The position numbers and the translations under genes were made by a program. A stretch of 32,203 nucleotides of DNA from Clostridiales bacterium (GTDB taxonomy: Bacteria; Bacillota; Clostridia; Christensenellales; Aristaeellaceae): assembly GCA_012837525.1 (NCBI GenBank), contig DUQZ01000066.1, positions 1 to 32,203 on the forward strand, written 5' to 3'. The notes below the pieces were generated by a model. It saw nothing but the letters and a program-made list of their open reading frames with translations. It did not search any database and had not been told where the DNA came from. Positions 17,111 to 24,383 of this stretch are shown here, piece by piece (the stretch's first letter is position 1; each line of letters starts with the position of its first letter).

Positions 17111-17677
17111 ATCAGCACAGAACTCATCATCAACGAACGCATCCGGGACCGCGAGGTACGCGTCATCGGGGAGGACGGCCAGCAGTTGGGCATCATGCCC
17201 ACAGAGCGCGCTTTGCAGCTGGCGGAGGATGCCAGGCTTGACCTGGTCAAGATCGTCCCGCGGGCGCAGCCGCCGGTCTGCAAACTGATGGACTATGACA
17301 AGCATCGGTTTGAGCAGGCCAAGCGCGAGAAGGAAATCCGCAAAAACCAGAAGACCATCACCTTAAAAGAGGTGCAGCTGTCCGCCACCATTGAGGAGAA
17401 CGACATCCAGGTCAAGGCACGCAACGCTGTCAAGTTTCTGAAGGCGGGGGACAAGGTCAAGGTGACCATCCGTTTCCGCGGCCGTCAGATCACCCACAGC
17501 GAAATCGGCTACAAGGTCATGCGGGATTTCGCCGAGCGCATCAGCGACGTCGCTGTGATTGAACGCATGCCCAAACTGGAAGGGCGCCACATGATCATGA
17601 TCCTGGTGCCCCGTCAGGAAAAGGACAAGCCAGCCAAGCAGGACAAGGAAACCCAGCCTCAAAACCCGCAGGCATAA
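17111..17677 (+). CDS. infC: Translation initiation factor IF-3
   Basis: A 188-aa factor that binds the 30S subunit, prevents early 50S joining and checks the start codon. The protein begins STELIINERIRDREVRVIG and has the conserved LVKIVPRAQPPVCKLMDYDK, an alpha-helical linker, and the C-domain (KVTIRFRGRQITHSEIGYKV, EGRHMIMILVP). There is no ATG, GTG or TTG at the right place. GGAGG (17097-17101) lies 9 nt before ATC at 17111, where the family homology begins, so the start is most likely AUC. Rare AUU/AUC/AUA starts are known for infC and allow autoregulation by IF3. First gene of the infC-rpmI-rplT operon. Confidence 0.95.
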   Translation: MSTELIINERIRDREVRVIGEDGQQLGIMPTERALQLAEDARLDLVKIVPRAQPPVCKLMDYDKHRFEQAKREKEIRKNQKTITLKEVQLSATIEENDIQVKARNAVKFLKAGDKVKVTIRFRGRQITHSEIGYKVMRDFAERISDVAVIERMPKLEGRHMIMILVPRQEKDKPAKQDKETQPQNPQA

Positions 17678-17710
17678 ATAGCGGGTCACGCAACAAAGGA
17701 GGGCATTGCT

Positions 17711-17908
17711 ATGCCAAAAATGAAATCCCACCGCGGCGCGGCCAAGCGCTTTCGGGTGACCAAAAACGGGAAGGTCAAACACAAGAGCATGAACCTGGGT
17801 CACATCATGACCAAGAAATCCCCCAAGCGGACCCGTCAGCTGCGTGCCGGCGGCTTCCTGCAAAACAAAAAAGAAGCGGCGACCATTCGCCTGCTCATCC
17901 AGCAGTAA
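17711..17908 (+). CDS. rpmI: 50S ribosomal protein L35
   Basis: A 65-aa basic protein of the large ribosomal subunit. [33 protein letters not shown] and the C-terminus are typical, and the length is that of the family. AAAGGAGGG precedes the ATG. It is 33 bp after infC and 30 bp before rplT, in the usual operon order. Confidence 0.98.
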   Translation: MPKMKSHRGAAKRFRVTKNGKVKHKSMNLGHIMTKKSPKRTRQLRAGGFLQNKKEAATIRLLIQQ

Positions 17909-17938
17909 ACCTGCGCTAATTGAAGGAGGAACTTACAC

Positions 17939-18289
17939 ATGGCTCGCATTAAGAGGGCTGTCAACGCCCAGAAAAAGCGTCGGAAGATGCTCAAATTAGC
18001 CAAGGGTTACTATGGCGCCAAATCCAAACAGTACCGCATTGCCAGTGAGCAGGTACGCCGTTCACTCGCCTATTCCTACGTCGGCCGCAAGCACCGCAAG
18101 CGTGACTTCCGCCGCCTGTGGATCGTCCGCATCAACGCGGCTGCCCGCCTCAACGGCATGAACTACTCCGGTCTCATCAACGGCCTCAAGCGCAAGGGCA
18201 TCACCATCAACCGCAAGATGCTGGCGGAACTGGCTGTCAACGACGCCTCTGCCTTCGCGCAGCTGGTGGAGCAGGCAAAGAGCGCTTAA
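17939..18289 (+). CDS. rplT: 50S ribosomal protein L20
   Basis: A 116-aa 23S rRNA-binding assembly protein. [31 protein letters not shown] and [20 protein letters not shown] are hallmark stretches. AAGGAGGAAC precedes the ATG. In related bacteria L20 also represses its own operon by binding the infC leader. A strong terminator follows the gene. Confidence 0.98.
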   Translation: MARIKRAVNAQKKRRKMLKLAKGYYGAKSKQYRIASEQVRRSLAYSYVGRKHRKRDFRRLWIVRINAAARLNGMNYSGLINGLKRKGITINRKMLAELAVNDASAFAQLVEQAKSA

Positions 18290-18307
18290 GTCAAAAATCT
18301 ATGAATC

Positions 18308-18331
18308 AAAAAGGCCAACCGGCCTTTTTTT
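18308..18331 (+). terminator. Intrinsic terminator after rplT
   Basis: AAAAAGGCC (18308-18316) pairs with GGCCTTTTT (18321-18329), 4-nt loop, with further T. Confidence 0.9.
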
Positions 18332-18340
18332 GTTTATCGT

Positions 18341-18370
18341 TTGCTGGACGCTGTGCGAATGTGGTATACT
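18341..18370 (+). promoter_or_regulatory. Sigma-A-like promoter for aroK
   Basis: TTGCTG (18341-18346), 18-nt spacer, TATACT (18365-18370), about 49 bp before the ATG. Confidence 0.6.
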
Positions 18371-18418
18371 CCAGGTACGAACCAATAACAGAAAACGCAA
18401 AGGAAGGGGGCATTTACA

Positions 18419-18928
18419 ATGTTGCGGATGCATGTGTTTCTTGTCGGCATGTCCGGCGGCGGGAAAACCACCCTGGGCCGCAAAGCCGCAGCCAACCTCA
18501 ACCTGCGTTTTGTGGATACGGACCAGCGCGTCAGCGAGATGATGGGCTTATCTGTCAACGAAATCTACGCCACCCTGGGGGAGGAGTTTTTCCGCAACGC
18601 GGAATCCGGCGTCTTAATGGAGCTAACGGGCGATGAGCCCTGCATCATCTCCACCGGCGGCGGCCTGCCCACCGTGCGGGAGAATGTCCTGCTCATGCAA
18701 AACCATGGGGTCATCATTCACATCGACCGGCCGCTGGACCAGATCCTGTCCGACATCAAAATCGACAGGCGGCCTACCCTAAAGGATGGCTCGCATGAGG
18801 ATGTCGTCCTGGAATACAACAAGCACATCGGCTTTTACCATGCCTGCGCGGATTATACGCTGGACAATTCCTACGGCTACGCGGTAGGCGCCGCCAGATT
18901 GACGGCGATGATCCAAAACCTGGATTGA
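18419..18928 (+). CDS. aroK: Shikimate kinase
   Basis: A 169-aa cytoplasmic kinase that phosphorylates shikimate at the 3-position in aromatic amino acid synthesis. It has the P-loop GMSGGGKT (10-17), the shikimate-binding FVDTDQRV (Asp33, Asp35), FFRNAES (Arg59), ISTGGG (77-82) and the lid Arg in IDRRPTL (Arg117). The length fits the family. GGAAGGGGG precedes ATG 18419; a second ATG three codons later is less well placed. No other shikimate-pathway gene is next to it. Confidence 0.93.
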   Translation: MLRMHVFLVGMSGGGKTTLGRKAAANLNLRFVDTDQRVSEMMGLSVNEIYATLGEEFFRNAESGVLMELTGDEPCIISTGGGLPTVRENVLLMQNHGVIIHIDRPLDQILSDIKIDRRPTLKDGSHEDVVLEYNKHIGFYHACADYTLDNSYGYAVGAARLTAMIQNLD

Positions 18929-18944
18929 TAATAGCGGCAGCCCG

Positions 18945-19238
18945 TCAGAACATGTAAGGGTTGCCGTGCACCAGGCCGCCCACACGGCAGATTTCCTCCG
19001 GCACCTTCTCCTCTACAAACCATCTGTTAAAATCATCCAAAAACAAATAGGTTTTCCCGTGCCCAATACGCACGGTATAGCGCAGACCGTAGCCGCCCAC
19101 GTTCACAGCGACCGCGGGCCCGATGTCCATCACCTGGTCAATCACAAAGCGCTTCTCCCGGAAGATCAGCCACAGCGGCCTGATGTCGCCCTGTTCGTTT
19201 GTTTCATGTCCTACCTGCACAAAGGTCTTTCTGGCCAC
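18945..19238 (-). CDS. Small conserved-looking protein of unknown function under a LexA box
   Basis: A 97-aa soluble protein starting with GTG at 19238, supported by AGGAGG 9 nt upstream. The sequence has a beta-rich pattern: IRPLWLIFREKRFVIDQVMDI, then AVNVGGYGLRYTVRIGHGKTYLFLDDFNRWFVEE. There is no signal peptide, membrane helix or catalytic motif that I can see. I do not recognise it with certainty; it resembles small uncharacterised proteins that I recall lying near SOS translesion polymerase genes in clostridia, which should be tested. No polymerase gene is in this window. Its promoter carries a LexA-type site, which suggests induction by DNA damage. Confidence 0.72.
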   Translation of the reverse strand: MARKTFVQVGHETNEQGDIRPLWLIFREKRFVIDQVMDIGPAVAVNVGGYGLRYTVRIGHGKTYLFLDDFNRWFVEEKVPEEICRVGGLVHGNPYMF

Positions 19239-19260
19239 AACACGACACCTCCTTTACAAC

Positions 19261-19289
19261 AGCATAATACGAACGTATGTTCTTGTAAA
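19261..19289 (-). promoter_or_regulatory. Promoter with LexA/SOS box between -35 and -10
   Basis: On the minus strand TTTACA (19284-19289), 17-nt spacer, TATGCT (19261-19266). The spacer contains GAAC-ATAC-GTTC (19271-19282), a perfect match to the Gram-positive LexA core GAAC-N4-GTTC; the outer CG is kept on one side. LexA bound here would block RNA polymerase. Confidence 0.7.
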
Positions 19290-19313
19290 GGCCTGGCGTC
19301 AACCAATGGGCAC

Positions 19314-19340
19314 AAAAAATCCCCTGGATGTCCAAGGGAT
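19314..19340 (-). terminator. Intrinsic terminator after tRNA-Thr
   Basis: ATCCCTTGG pairs with CCAGGGGAT (one G-U; plus-strand 19319-19327 and 19332-19340), 4-nt loop, then a T-run on the minus strand. Confidence 0.85.
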
Positions 19341-19345
19341 CTGAC

Positions 19346-19421
19346 TGGAGCTGATGATGGGACTCGAACCCATGACCTCCTCCTTACCAAGGAGGTGCTC
19401 TACCGCCTGAGCTACATCAGC
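19346..19421 (-). tRNA. tRNA-Thr (anticodon GGT)
   Basis: The minus strand folds into a full cloverleaf: acceptor GCTGATG/CATCAGC, D-arm AGCTCAGGCGGTAGAGC, anticodon arm CCTCC-TTGGTAA-GGAGG with anticodon GGT, and T-arm with GGTTCGAGTCC. The CCA end is encoded (76 nt in all). It reads ACC and ACU threonine codons. It has its own promoter and terminator. Confidence 0.97.
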
Positions 19422-19432
19422 GCGCAAGCGGT

Positions 19433-19461
19433 AGTATACCGCAAGCATCTGCAAAATGCAA
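19433..19461 (-). promoter_or_regulatory. Sigma-A-like promoter for tRNA-Thr
   Basis: On the minus strand TTGCAT (19456-19461), 17-nt spacer, TATACT (19433-19438), 11 bp upstream of the tRNA 5' end. Confidence 0.75.
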
Positions 19462-19946
19462 GCGTAAATTTGAAGAAAGGGCCAATGATCATCAATTTCC
19501 GGATTATGCAAGAAAATGGCAAAAAAGCGCATCAATCAGCAAGATATTCATTGTTTGTTCAAGAAAAACTGCTTGAAAAACCAGTTTCGTTGTGATACTC
19601 TCTCCCTGTCAAGTAAGTAAGTGAGGTAATGTATACCAACCATTCAACCGCGATTCCCCGAAATACTCGTATTGATGAATTTTGACAATCTAACCTGATA
19701 AGCCCAAGGGAACGGAACTGATTGCTGATGGCACAATTTGCTGGAACAATCAAGGGGCGGTGTATGGCAGAAGAAAAACAGCTTGACAGATTCATTGCAC
19801 CTGTGGTGTATACCAGGATACGTCCTGAGAAATTTAATTAAAAATCAAAGGATTCCACATCGCGTAAAACGTGAAACCAATCTCTCAACAATTCACTCAC
19901 AAAAAGTATGTTCATTTACGAACTCAATCCCCTAAAGGAGGAAAAC
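19462..19946 (+). other. Long AT-rich gene-poor region in front of rho
   Basis: About 485 bp without a convincing gene and visibly richer in A and T than both sides. It may hold the rho promoter and a leader, and TTGACA occurs at 19783-19788, but no well-spaced -10 box fits. The 9-mer TGTATACCA occurs twice (19630-19638 and 19807-19815). One small frame with a fair ribosome binding site lies at 19764-19841. I do not recognise a riboswitch. Confidence 0.5.
19764..19841 (+). CDS. Possible 25-codon leader peptide or small ORF
   Basis: ATG preceded by AAGGGGCGG at a suitable distance. The peptide begins MAEEKQLDRFIAPVVYTRI and ends PEKFN. It is unlike anything I recognise and could be chance or a remnant. 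A 25-aa frame alone is weak evidence. Confidence 0.22.
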   Translation: MAEEKQLDRFIAPVVYTRIRPEKFN

Positions 19947-21896
19947 GTGTCTGATTCACTGACGCTTTCTGCCATGACTGTTTTGGAGTTGCGCAAATAC
20001 GCCAGGGAACAGGGCATCACCCTGTCTGGCCTCACCACCAAAGCAGCCATTATCGACCGCATCCAGTCCGCGCAGGCGGAGTCCCCGCTGGAGGAGGCGA
20101 TTAAAAACCAACCCGCGCAAAGCACGCCAGTCGCGCCGCGTCCGGCAGCGCCTGTGCGCCGCGCCACCATCATCGCCGATGACAGCGACGATGCCGCGCC
20201 GCCTCCCCGCATGCCCGCGCCGCCGCGGCCCAGCGTTGACAAAACCAAAACATCAACCGGCAAAACGAAGCCCGCTTTCACGCTGCAGGGCTCCCGCGCC
20301 TGGCATAACCCGCAGCCTTTCTCCCAGCACCAACAACAGCCGCAGCAGCGCTACGCGCCGCAGCTGTCCCAGGGCATCAACACCCTGCCGCGGGAGCAGG
20401 GCGCGCCGGACGCCGGCTTGTACTCCGCTGTGAAACCGCGCCCGGTCACCCCGCGGACGGTGTCCCGCTTTGGGCCGGAGGCTTCCAGCATTCCGGAGCC
20501 TTCCATCGACACGCGGCCGGTGGTGCCGCAGCCCCGGACCACGGTGCCGGATCACCGCCAGAGCGCGCCGCAAAGCAACGCCTTCCGCTCCGTTTTGCCC
20601 ACCCAGATGCCGGAGGTGGAGGTGGATGACGAGCTGATGATTGACATCACCATCCCCGAGCCGGGCTTCCCGGATCCTTCCATGATCACAGACCCCAAAA
20701 CCACCGCCAATGTGACGGACCTGCTGGCGGCGGGTGACCTGGGCGATGGGGCTGGGGTGCTGGAAATCCAGCAGGATGGCTACGGCTTCCTGCGCGCGGG
20801 CAACCTCTTGCCCAGCCGCAATGACATCTATGTCTCCGGCACGCAAATCCGCCGGTTCCGCCTGCGCAACGGGGATTACATTGTTGGCAAAACCCGTCCC
20901 CAGCGTGAGAACGACCGCTACGCCGCCATGCTCTACATCACGCAGATCAACGGTGAGGACGCGGACAACGCGGTCAAACTGGGCGGCGTGGTGGGGGAGG
21001 AGCACGCCCGCCGCGATTTTGATGAGTTAACACCCATCTACCCGGACCGCCGCATCCGCCTGTCCTCCAAGGAGGACAACGACCTGGTGCTGCGTCTGAT
21101 TGATCTGTTTGTGCCCATCGGCTTTGGCCAGCGCGCGATGATTGTGGCAGCACCCAAGGCCGGCAAGACCACCATCCTCAAAAAGATTGCCCTGTCCCTC
21201 AAACGCAACCATCCGGATGTGCACACCATGATGCTGCTGGTGGATGAGCGGCCTGAGGAAGTGACCGACTTAAAGGAAAGCGTCGGCGGGGACATCTTCT
21301 ACTCCACATTTGATGAGCCGCCGGAGAACCACGCCCGCGTGAGTGAGCTGACGCTGGAGCGCGCGATGCGCTTTGTGGAAGCCGGCAAGGATGTCGTCAT
21401 CCTGCTGGACAGCCTCACCCGCATGTCCCGCGCCTACAACATGCTGGCGCCCAGCTCTGCCCGGGTGATGACAGGCGGCCTGGCGGCCGGCGCCATGAAC
21501 AAGCCCAAGCGCTTTTTTGGCGCTGCGCGCAACCTGAAGGAAGGCGGCAGCCTTACCATCATCGCGACCGCGCTGGTGGACACTGGCTCGCGCATGGACG
21601 GCGTCATCTTTGAGGAGTTCAAGGGCACAGGCAACATGGAATTGACCCTGGACCGCAACCTGTCCGAGCGCCGCCTGTTCCCGGCTGTCAGCCTGCTTAA
21701 AAGCGGCACCCGGCATGATGAACTGCTGCTTTCGGAGAAAGAAATGGAAGTCACCGCCAAGGTGCGCGACCGCTTCTCCATGTCCAGCGAGCAGGACGCC
21801 ATCTCCCTGGTGCTGTCCATGCTTGAAAAATCCAGAGACAATGACGAGTTTGTCACCCGCTATGACGACTGGATGAAGCTGATGCGTCAAACTTGA
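19947..21896 (+). CDS. rho: Transcription termination factor Rho with long disordered insert
   Basis: A 649-aa hexameric RNA helicase that ends transcription. The Rho_N domain (about 9-40, MTVLELRKYAREQGI) is followed by a Pro/Gln/Arg-rich low-complexity stretch (about 45-235). The RNA-binding cold-shock-like domain has DGYGFLRAGNLLPSRNDIYVS (about 277-297), then the ATPase domain with Walker A APKAGKTT (402-409), Walker B VILLDSLTRMSRAYN (484-498) and ERRLFPAVSLLKSGTR. E. coli Rho is about 419 aa, so roughly 200 residues are added, mostly in the insert. The start is GTG 19947 because AAAGGAGG is 4 nt upstream; an in-frame ATG at 19908 has no ribosome binding site. Confidence 0.95.
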   Translation: MSDSLTLSAMTVLELRKYAREQGITLSGLTTKAAIIDRIQSAQAESPLEEAIKNQPAQSTPVAPRPAAPVRRATIIADDSDDAAPPPRMPAPPRPSVDKTKTSTGKTKPAFTLQGSRAWHNPQPFSQHQQQPQQRYAPQLSQGINTLPREQGAPDAGLYSAVKPRPVTPRTVSRFGPEASSIPEPSIDTRPVVPQPRTTVPDHRQSAPQSNAFRSVLPTQMPEVEVDDELMIDITIPEPGFPDPSMITDPKTTANVTDLLAAGDLGDGAGVLEIQQDGYGFLRAGNLLPSRNDIYVSGTQIRRFRLRNGDYIVGKTRPQRENDRYAAMLYITQINGEDADNAVKLGGVVGEEHARRDFDELTPIYPDRRIRLSSKEDNDLVLRLIDLFVPIGFGQRAMIVAAPKAGKTTILKKIALSLKRNHPDVHTMMLLVDERPEEVTDLKESVGGDIFYSTFDEPPENHARVSELTLERAMRFVEAGKDVVILLDSLTRMSRAYNMLAPSSARVMTGGLAAGAMNKPKRFFGAARNLKEGGSLTIIATALVDTGSRMDGVIFEEFKGTGNMELTLDRNLSERRLFPAVSLLKSGTRHDELLLSEKEMEVTAKVRDRFSMSSEQDAISLVLSMLEKSRDNDEFVTRYDDWMKLMRQT

Positions 21897-21904
21897 TAGA
21901 TGCT

Positions 21905-22055
21905 GAACGCCTTCACTAACGCTTCCATGAACCGGTTCTTTTTCGCCTCCGCGTTGTCTCGCTCAGTCAACGTAGCACTGCGGCTACGCCTCCTTCACTC
22001 GACTTAGCGGAGACAAAAAATCCCTCGGTTCCTGTTTGCGTTACCTCAGGTGTTC
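21905..22055. repeat. Imperfect 151-nt palindrome / large stem-loop between rho and galM
   Basis: The two halves pair around position 21980. From outside in: GAACGCCT with AGGTGTTC, AACGC with GCGTT, GAACCGG with the CTCGGTTC block, TTCTTTTT with AAAAAATCC, TTGTCTC (21954-21960) with GAGACAA (22010-22016), and the tip GTAGC (21972-21976) with GCTAC (21983-21987). There is no open frame. It could be a dispersed palindromic repeat (MITE-like) or an RNA hairpin that ends rho transcription. Confidence 0.7.
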
Positions 22056-22067
22056 CGCATTGGAAGA

Positions 22068-22073
22068 TATAAT
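22068..22073 (+). promoter_or_regulatory. -10 box of a possible galM promoter
   Basis: Perfect TATAAT 21 bp before the galM start, in an AT-rich stretch right after the palindrome. I see no good -35 box at 16-18 bp, so the call is weak. Confidence 0.35.
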
Positions 22074-22094
22074 AATTCATTGGGAGATTGATGA

Positions 22095-23129
22095 ATGAAT
22101 AAAACGGCCTTTGGTGTGGATCAGAATGGCATGGAGGTCGTCCTCCTCACCATGCAAAATCAAAAAGGGATGGCGGTCACGGTGTGCAGTTTCGGCGCGC
22201 GCCTGGTCAGCATCCTCTGCCCGGACCGCGAGGGCAAGCTGGCGGATGTCTGCCTGGGCTTTGATCAGCTTTCGGACTATCAAACGCGCTCGGGTTACCT
22301 GGGCGCCACGGTGGGCCGCTGGGCTAACCGCATCGGCGGCGCCTCCTTCACCTTAAACGGGAAGGACTACGCCTTGTATGCCAATGACGGCGCCAACACC
22401 CTGCACGGCGGATATGAAGGCTTTGACAAAAAAACCTGGGGCTATGAAACCGTGGGGGACCAGCAGGTCATCTTCAGCTATACCTCACCGGATGGGGAGG
22501 AAGGCTTCCACGGCACCCTTTCCACCAAGGTCACCTACACCCTGGGGGATGAGGGGGATCTGTCCATCCGCTATGACGCGGTGAGTGACGCTGATACGGT
22601 CATCAACCTCACCAACCATGCCTATTTCAACCTGGCTGGCAGCGGCACCATCCACGACCATCTGCTGCAAGTTCAGGCAGACAGCGTGACTGAGGCGACA
22701 GAGGACCTGATCCCCACCGGCAAGCTGCTGCCTGTTGAGGGCACGCCCTATGATGTGCGCGCCTTCAAGCGCGTGGGCGACTGCCTGGCCATGAAAAACA
22801 TCAACGCCATGTTTGACAGCGCCGAGGGCTTTGACATCAACTACGTACTCAACCCCGTTGGCAACGGCGCGGCTGCCACCCTGAAGCATCCGGCGTCTGG
22901 CCGTGTGATGCGCGTGTATACGGATCAGCCGGGCATCCAGGTGTATTCGGGCCAGGGACTTTCCGGCAGCGCGAAAAACGGGGGCACCTATGTCCCTTAC
23001 AGCGGCATCGCGCTGGAAACCCAGCACTTCCCCGACAGCGTGCACCACAGCCACTTCCCCAGCACCGAGTTGGGCGCGAACCAGCCCTTTTATTCAGAAA
23101 CCGTCTACCAGTTCACGGTAGAGGAATAA
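22095..23129 (+). CDS. galM: Aldose 1-epimerase (galactose mutarotase)
   Basis: A 344-aa cytoplasmic enzyme that interconverts alpha and beta anomers of aldohexoses, feeding the Leloir pathway. It has GATVGRWANRI (70-80), HGG at 104-106 with catalytic-site His104, NLTNHAYFNL with His175, and the catalytic base Glu308 in IALETQHFPDS. The length fits the family. The start at 22095 follows GGGAG; the overlapping ATG at 22091 ends after three codons. No galK or galT is adjacent. A terminator follows. Confidence 0.94.
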   Translation: MNKTAFGVDQNGMEVVLLTMQNQKGMAVTVCSFGARLVSILCPDREGKLADVCLGFDQLSDYQTRSGYLGATVGRWANRIGGASFTLNGKDYALYANDGANTLHGGYEGFDKKTWGYETVGDQQVIFSYTSPDGEEGFHGTLSTKVTYTLGDEGDLSIRYDAVSDADTVINLTNHAYFNLAGSGTIHDHLLQVQADSVTEATEDLIPTGKLLPVEGTPYDVRAFKRVGDCLAMKNINAMFDSAEGFDINYVLNPVGNGAAATLKHPASGRVMRVYTDQPGIQVYSGQGLSGSAKNGGTYVPYSGIALETQHFPDSVHHSHFPSTELGANQPFYSETVYQFTVEE

Positions 23130-23151
23130 ACCTTACAACTCTGCTCAAATC

Positions 23152-23178
23152 AAAATCCGGGCGCGCGCCCGGATTTTT
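23152..23178 (+). terminator. Intrinsic terminator after galM
   Basis: Perfect 11-bp arms AAAATCCGGGC / GCCCGGATTTT with a GCGC loop. It can also serve the minus-strand gene that ends at 23196. Confidence 0.88.
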
Positions 23179-23195
23179 GTGTGGTAAATAAACTC

Positions 23196-24233
23196 TTAGG
23201 CCTGTTCTTTCAGCCATTCTTCCCGGATGGCGGCATAGACGGCCAAGTCCTCGAAGGCTCCGGTCTTGGCGTTGCGGTACTGCCGGGTGATGCCTTCCTG
23301 CTTCATGCCTGCTTTTTGCAGCACGCGGCCGGAGGCAGGGTTGCCTACAAAGTGCCTTCCTATGACGCGGTGGAAACCCACCTCCAAAAACAGGAAACGC
23401 ATGACGTGGATCAAGGATTCCGTCATGATGCCCTGGCCCCAGAAGCGCTTGCTTAAACAATAGCCGATTTCGCACTGCATCAAATGGTCCGAGCAGTTCA
23501 TCGCGGCAATGTCGCCGATGACCTCGCCGTCCATCTCCACCACCCAGTGGTAGGAGCGCTTGTTTTTATAAGCGGCAATCCAATCCTGAATCAAGCCCTG
23601 GGTGAACCCGGCATCCGGATGCGTATCCCAGAGGAGGAGGGATGAAACTTCCGGATCCCCGCACCAGTTGTCAAACACCTGCTGCGCGTCCTCCAATCGG
23701 TAGCGCCGCAGCAGGAGCCGCTCGCTTTTTAGCGGCACGGTGCCCTTGTGATGCAGCAGGCTGGTTTGCTCTGCTGTTTCCGACCCGGTCGGGATCACCT
23801 TGATCTTAAACACGGCCTTGCGCCCCTTGCCGCTGCCCAGGCCAGGCTGGTGCGCGTCTTCGGGGAAGAAGATGCCGAACATCCCCTTTTGCAGATGGAT
23901 GGGGCTGCCCTGAGACGTGCCCTCACTTAACTGGATGTCGCGCTGCGGGTTATAGTCAGAAAACCCCTTTATCTGGTCCAGCGGCGCCCAGGCGATGGTC
24001 TCCTCGTGCTGCAACACCAGTTGCAGGTCGATATAGTTCCGGTGCGCTTCCCAGGTGGTGACGGGCTTTAGCTCCGTGTCCATGATGTTGAGGAAGACAT
24101 CCTCCCCGTCAATCTCATGCCGGCCGTTTGGCATGTCATCCAAATCCATCCCGCGCAGCGCCAGGATTACCTTGTCCAGGTTGGGGTGCATGCCATAGTA
24201 AAGGGGCAGCCGCTGGATCCGGTCCACAATCAT
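23196..24233 (-). CDS. YhcH/YjgK/YiaL-family cupin fused to GNAT acetyltransferase
   Basis: A 345-aa two-domain protein. Residues 1-150 match the YhcH/YjgK/YiaL (beta-galactosidase subunit beta-like) cupin, with WEAHRNYIDLQLVL (Glu62, His64) and FPEDAHQPG (His128) as candidate metal ligands. Residues about 167-345 are a RimJ-type GNAT domain: PLKSERLLLRRYRLEDA, HWVVEMDGEVIGDIA, RFWGQGIMTES for acetyl-CoA binding and ASGRVLQKAGM. YhcH relatives act in sialic acid or other sugar handling, so acetylation of a sugar derivative is possible but is only inference. It starts with AGGAGG 9 nt before ATG 24233. It has its own promoter, and galM is its convergent neighbour. Confidence 0.85.
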   Translation of the reverse strand: MIVDRIQRLPLYYGMHPNLDKVILALRGMDLDDMPNGRHEIDGEDVFLNIMDTELKPVTTWEAHRNYIDLQLVLQHEETIAWAPLDQIKGFSDYNPQRDIQLSEGTSQGSPIHLQKGMFGIFFPEDAHQPGLGSGKGRKAVFKIKVIPTGSETAEQTSLLHHKGTVPLKSERLLLRRYRLEDAQQVFDNWCGDPEVSSLLLWDTHPDAGFTQGLIQDWIAAYKNKRSYHWVVEMDGEVIGDIAAMNCSDHLMQCEIGYCLSKRFWGQGIMTESLIHVMRFLFLEVGFHRVIGRHFVGNPASGRVLQKAGMKQEGITRQYRNAKTGAFEDLAVYAAIREEWLKEQA

Positions 24234-24271
24234 CCCGGGTCACCTCCTGTGTTTTCATATAATCTGCCCTT

Positions 24272-24300
24272 ATTTTATAAAGCGCGCGCCCCCGCGTCAA
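24272..24300 (-). promoter_or_regulatory. Sigma-A-like promoter for YhcH-GNAT gene
   Basis: On the minus strand TTGACG (24295-24300), 17-nt spacer, TAAAAT (24272-24277). Confidence 0.7.
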
Positions 24301-24347
24301 TCTTTGTCGCTTTTTCGGGTTTTGCCCTGTTTTCCGCTGAAAATTCC

Positions 24348-24377
24348 TTGACCGCAAACCGCCGCCTGTGATATATT
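24348..24377 (+). promoter_or_regulatory. Extended -10 promoter for rplU operon
   Basis: TTGACC (24348-24353), 18-nt spacer, TATATT (24372-24377) with TG one base upstream. Divergent from the YhcH-GNAT promoter. Confidence 0.72.
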
Positions 24378-24383
24378 AACCCA

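Noticed and set aside
18966..19595. 209-codon plus-strand open frame
   Set aside because: It runs across tRNA-Thr and opposite the small LexA-box gene, so it is not a real gene.
19632..19688. 18-codon frame starting MYTNHSTAIP in the rho leader
   Set aside because: The GAGG sequence is only 2 nt from the ATG, too close to serve as a ribosome binding site, and there is no other support.
19908..19946. Upstream in-frame ATG of rho
   Set aside because: It has no ribosome binding site, while AAAGGAGG is ideally placed for the GTG at 19947.
21905..22055. Palindrome after rho as part of a CRISPR array
   Set aside because: It is one inverted repeat without regularly spaced direct repeats, and no cas gene is present.
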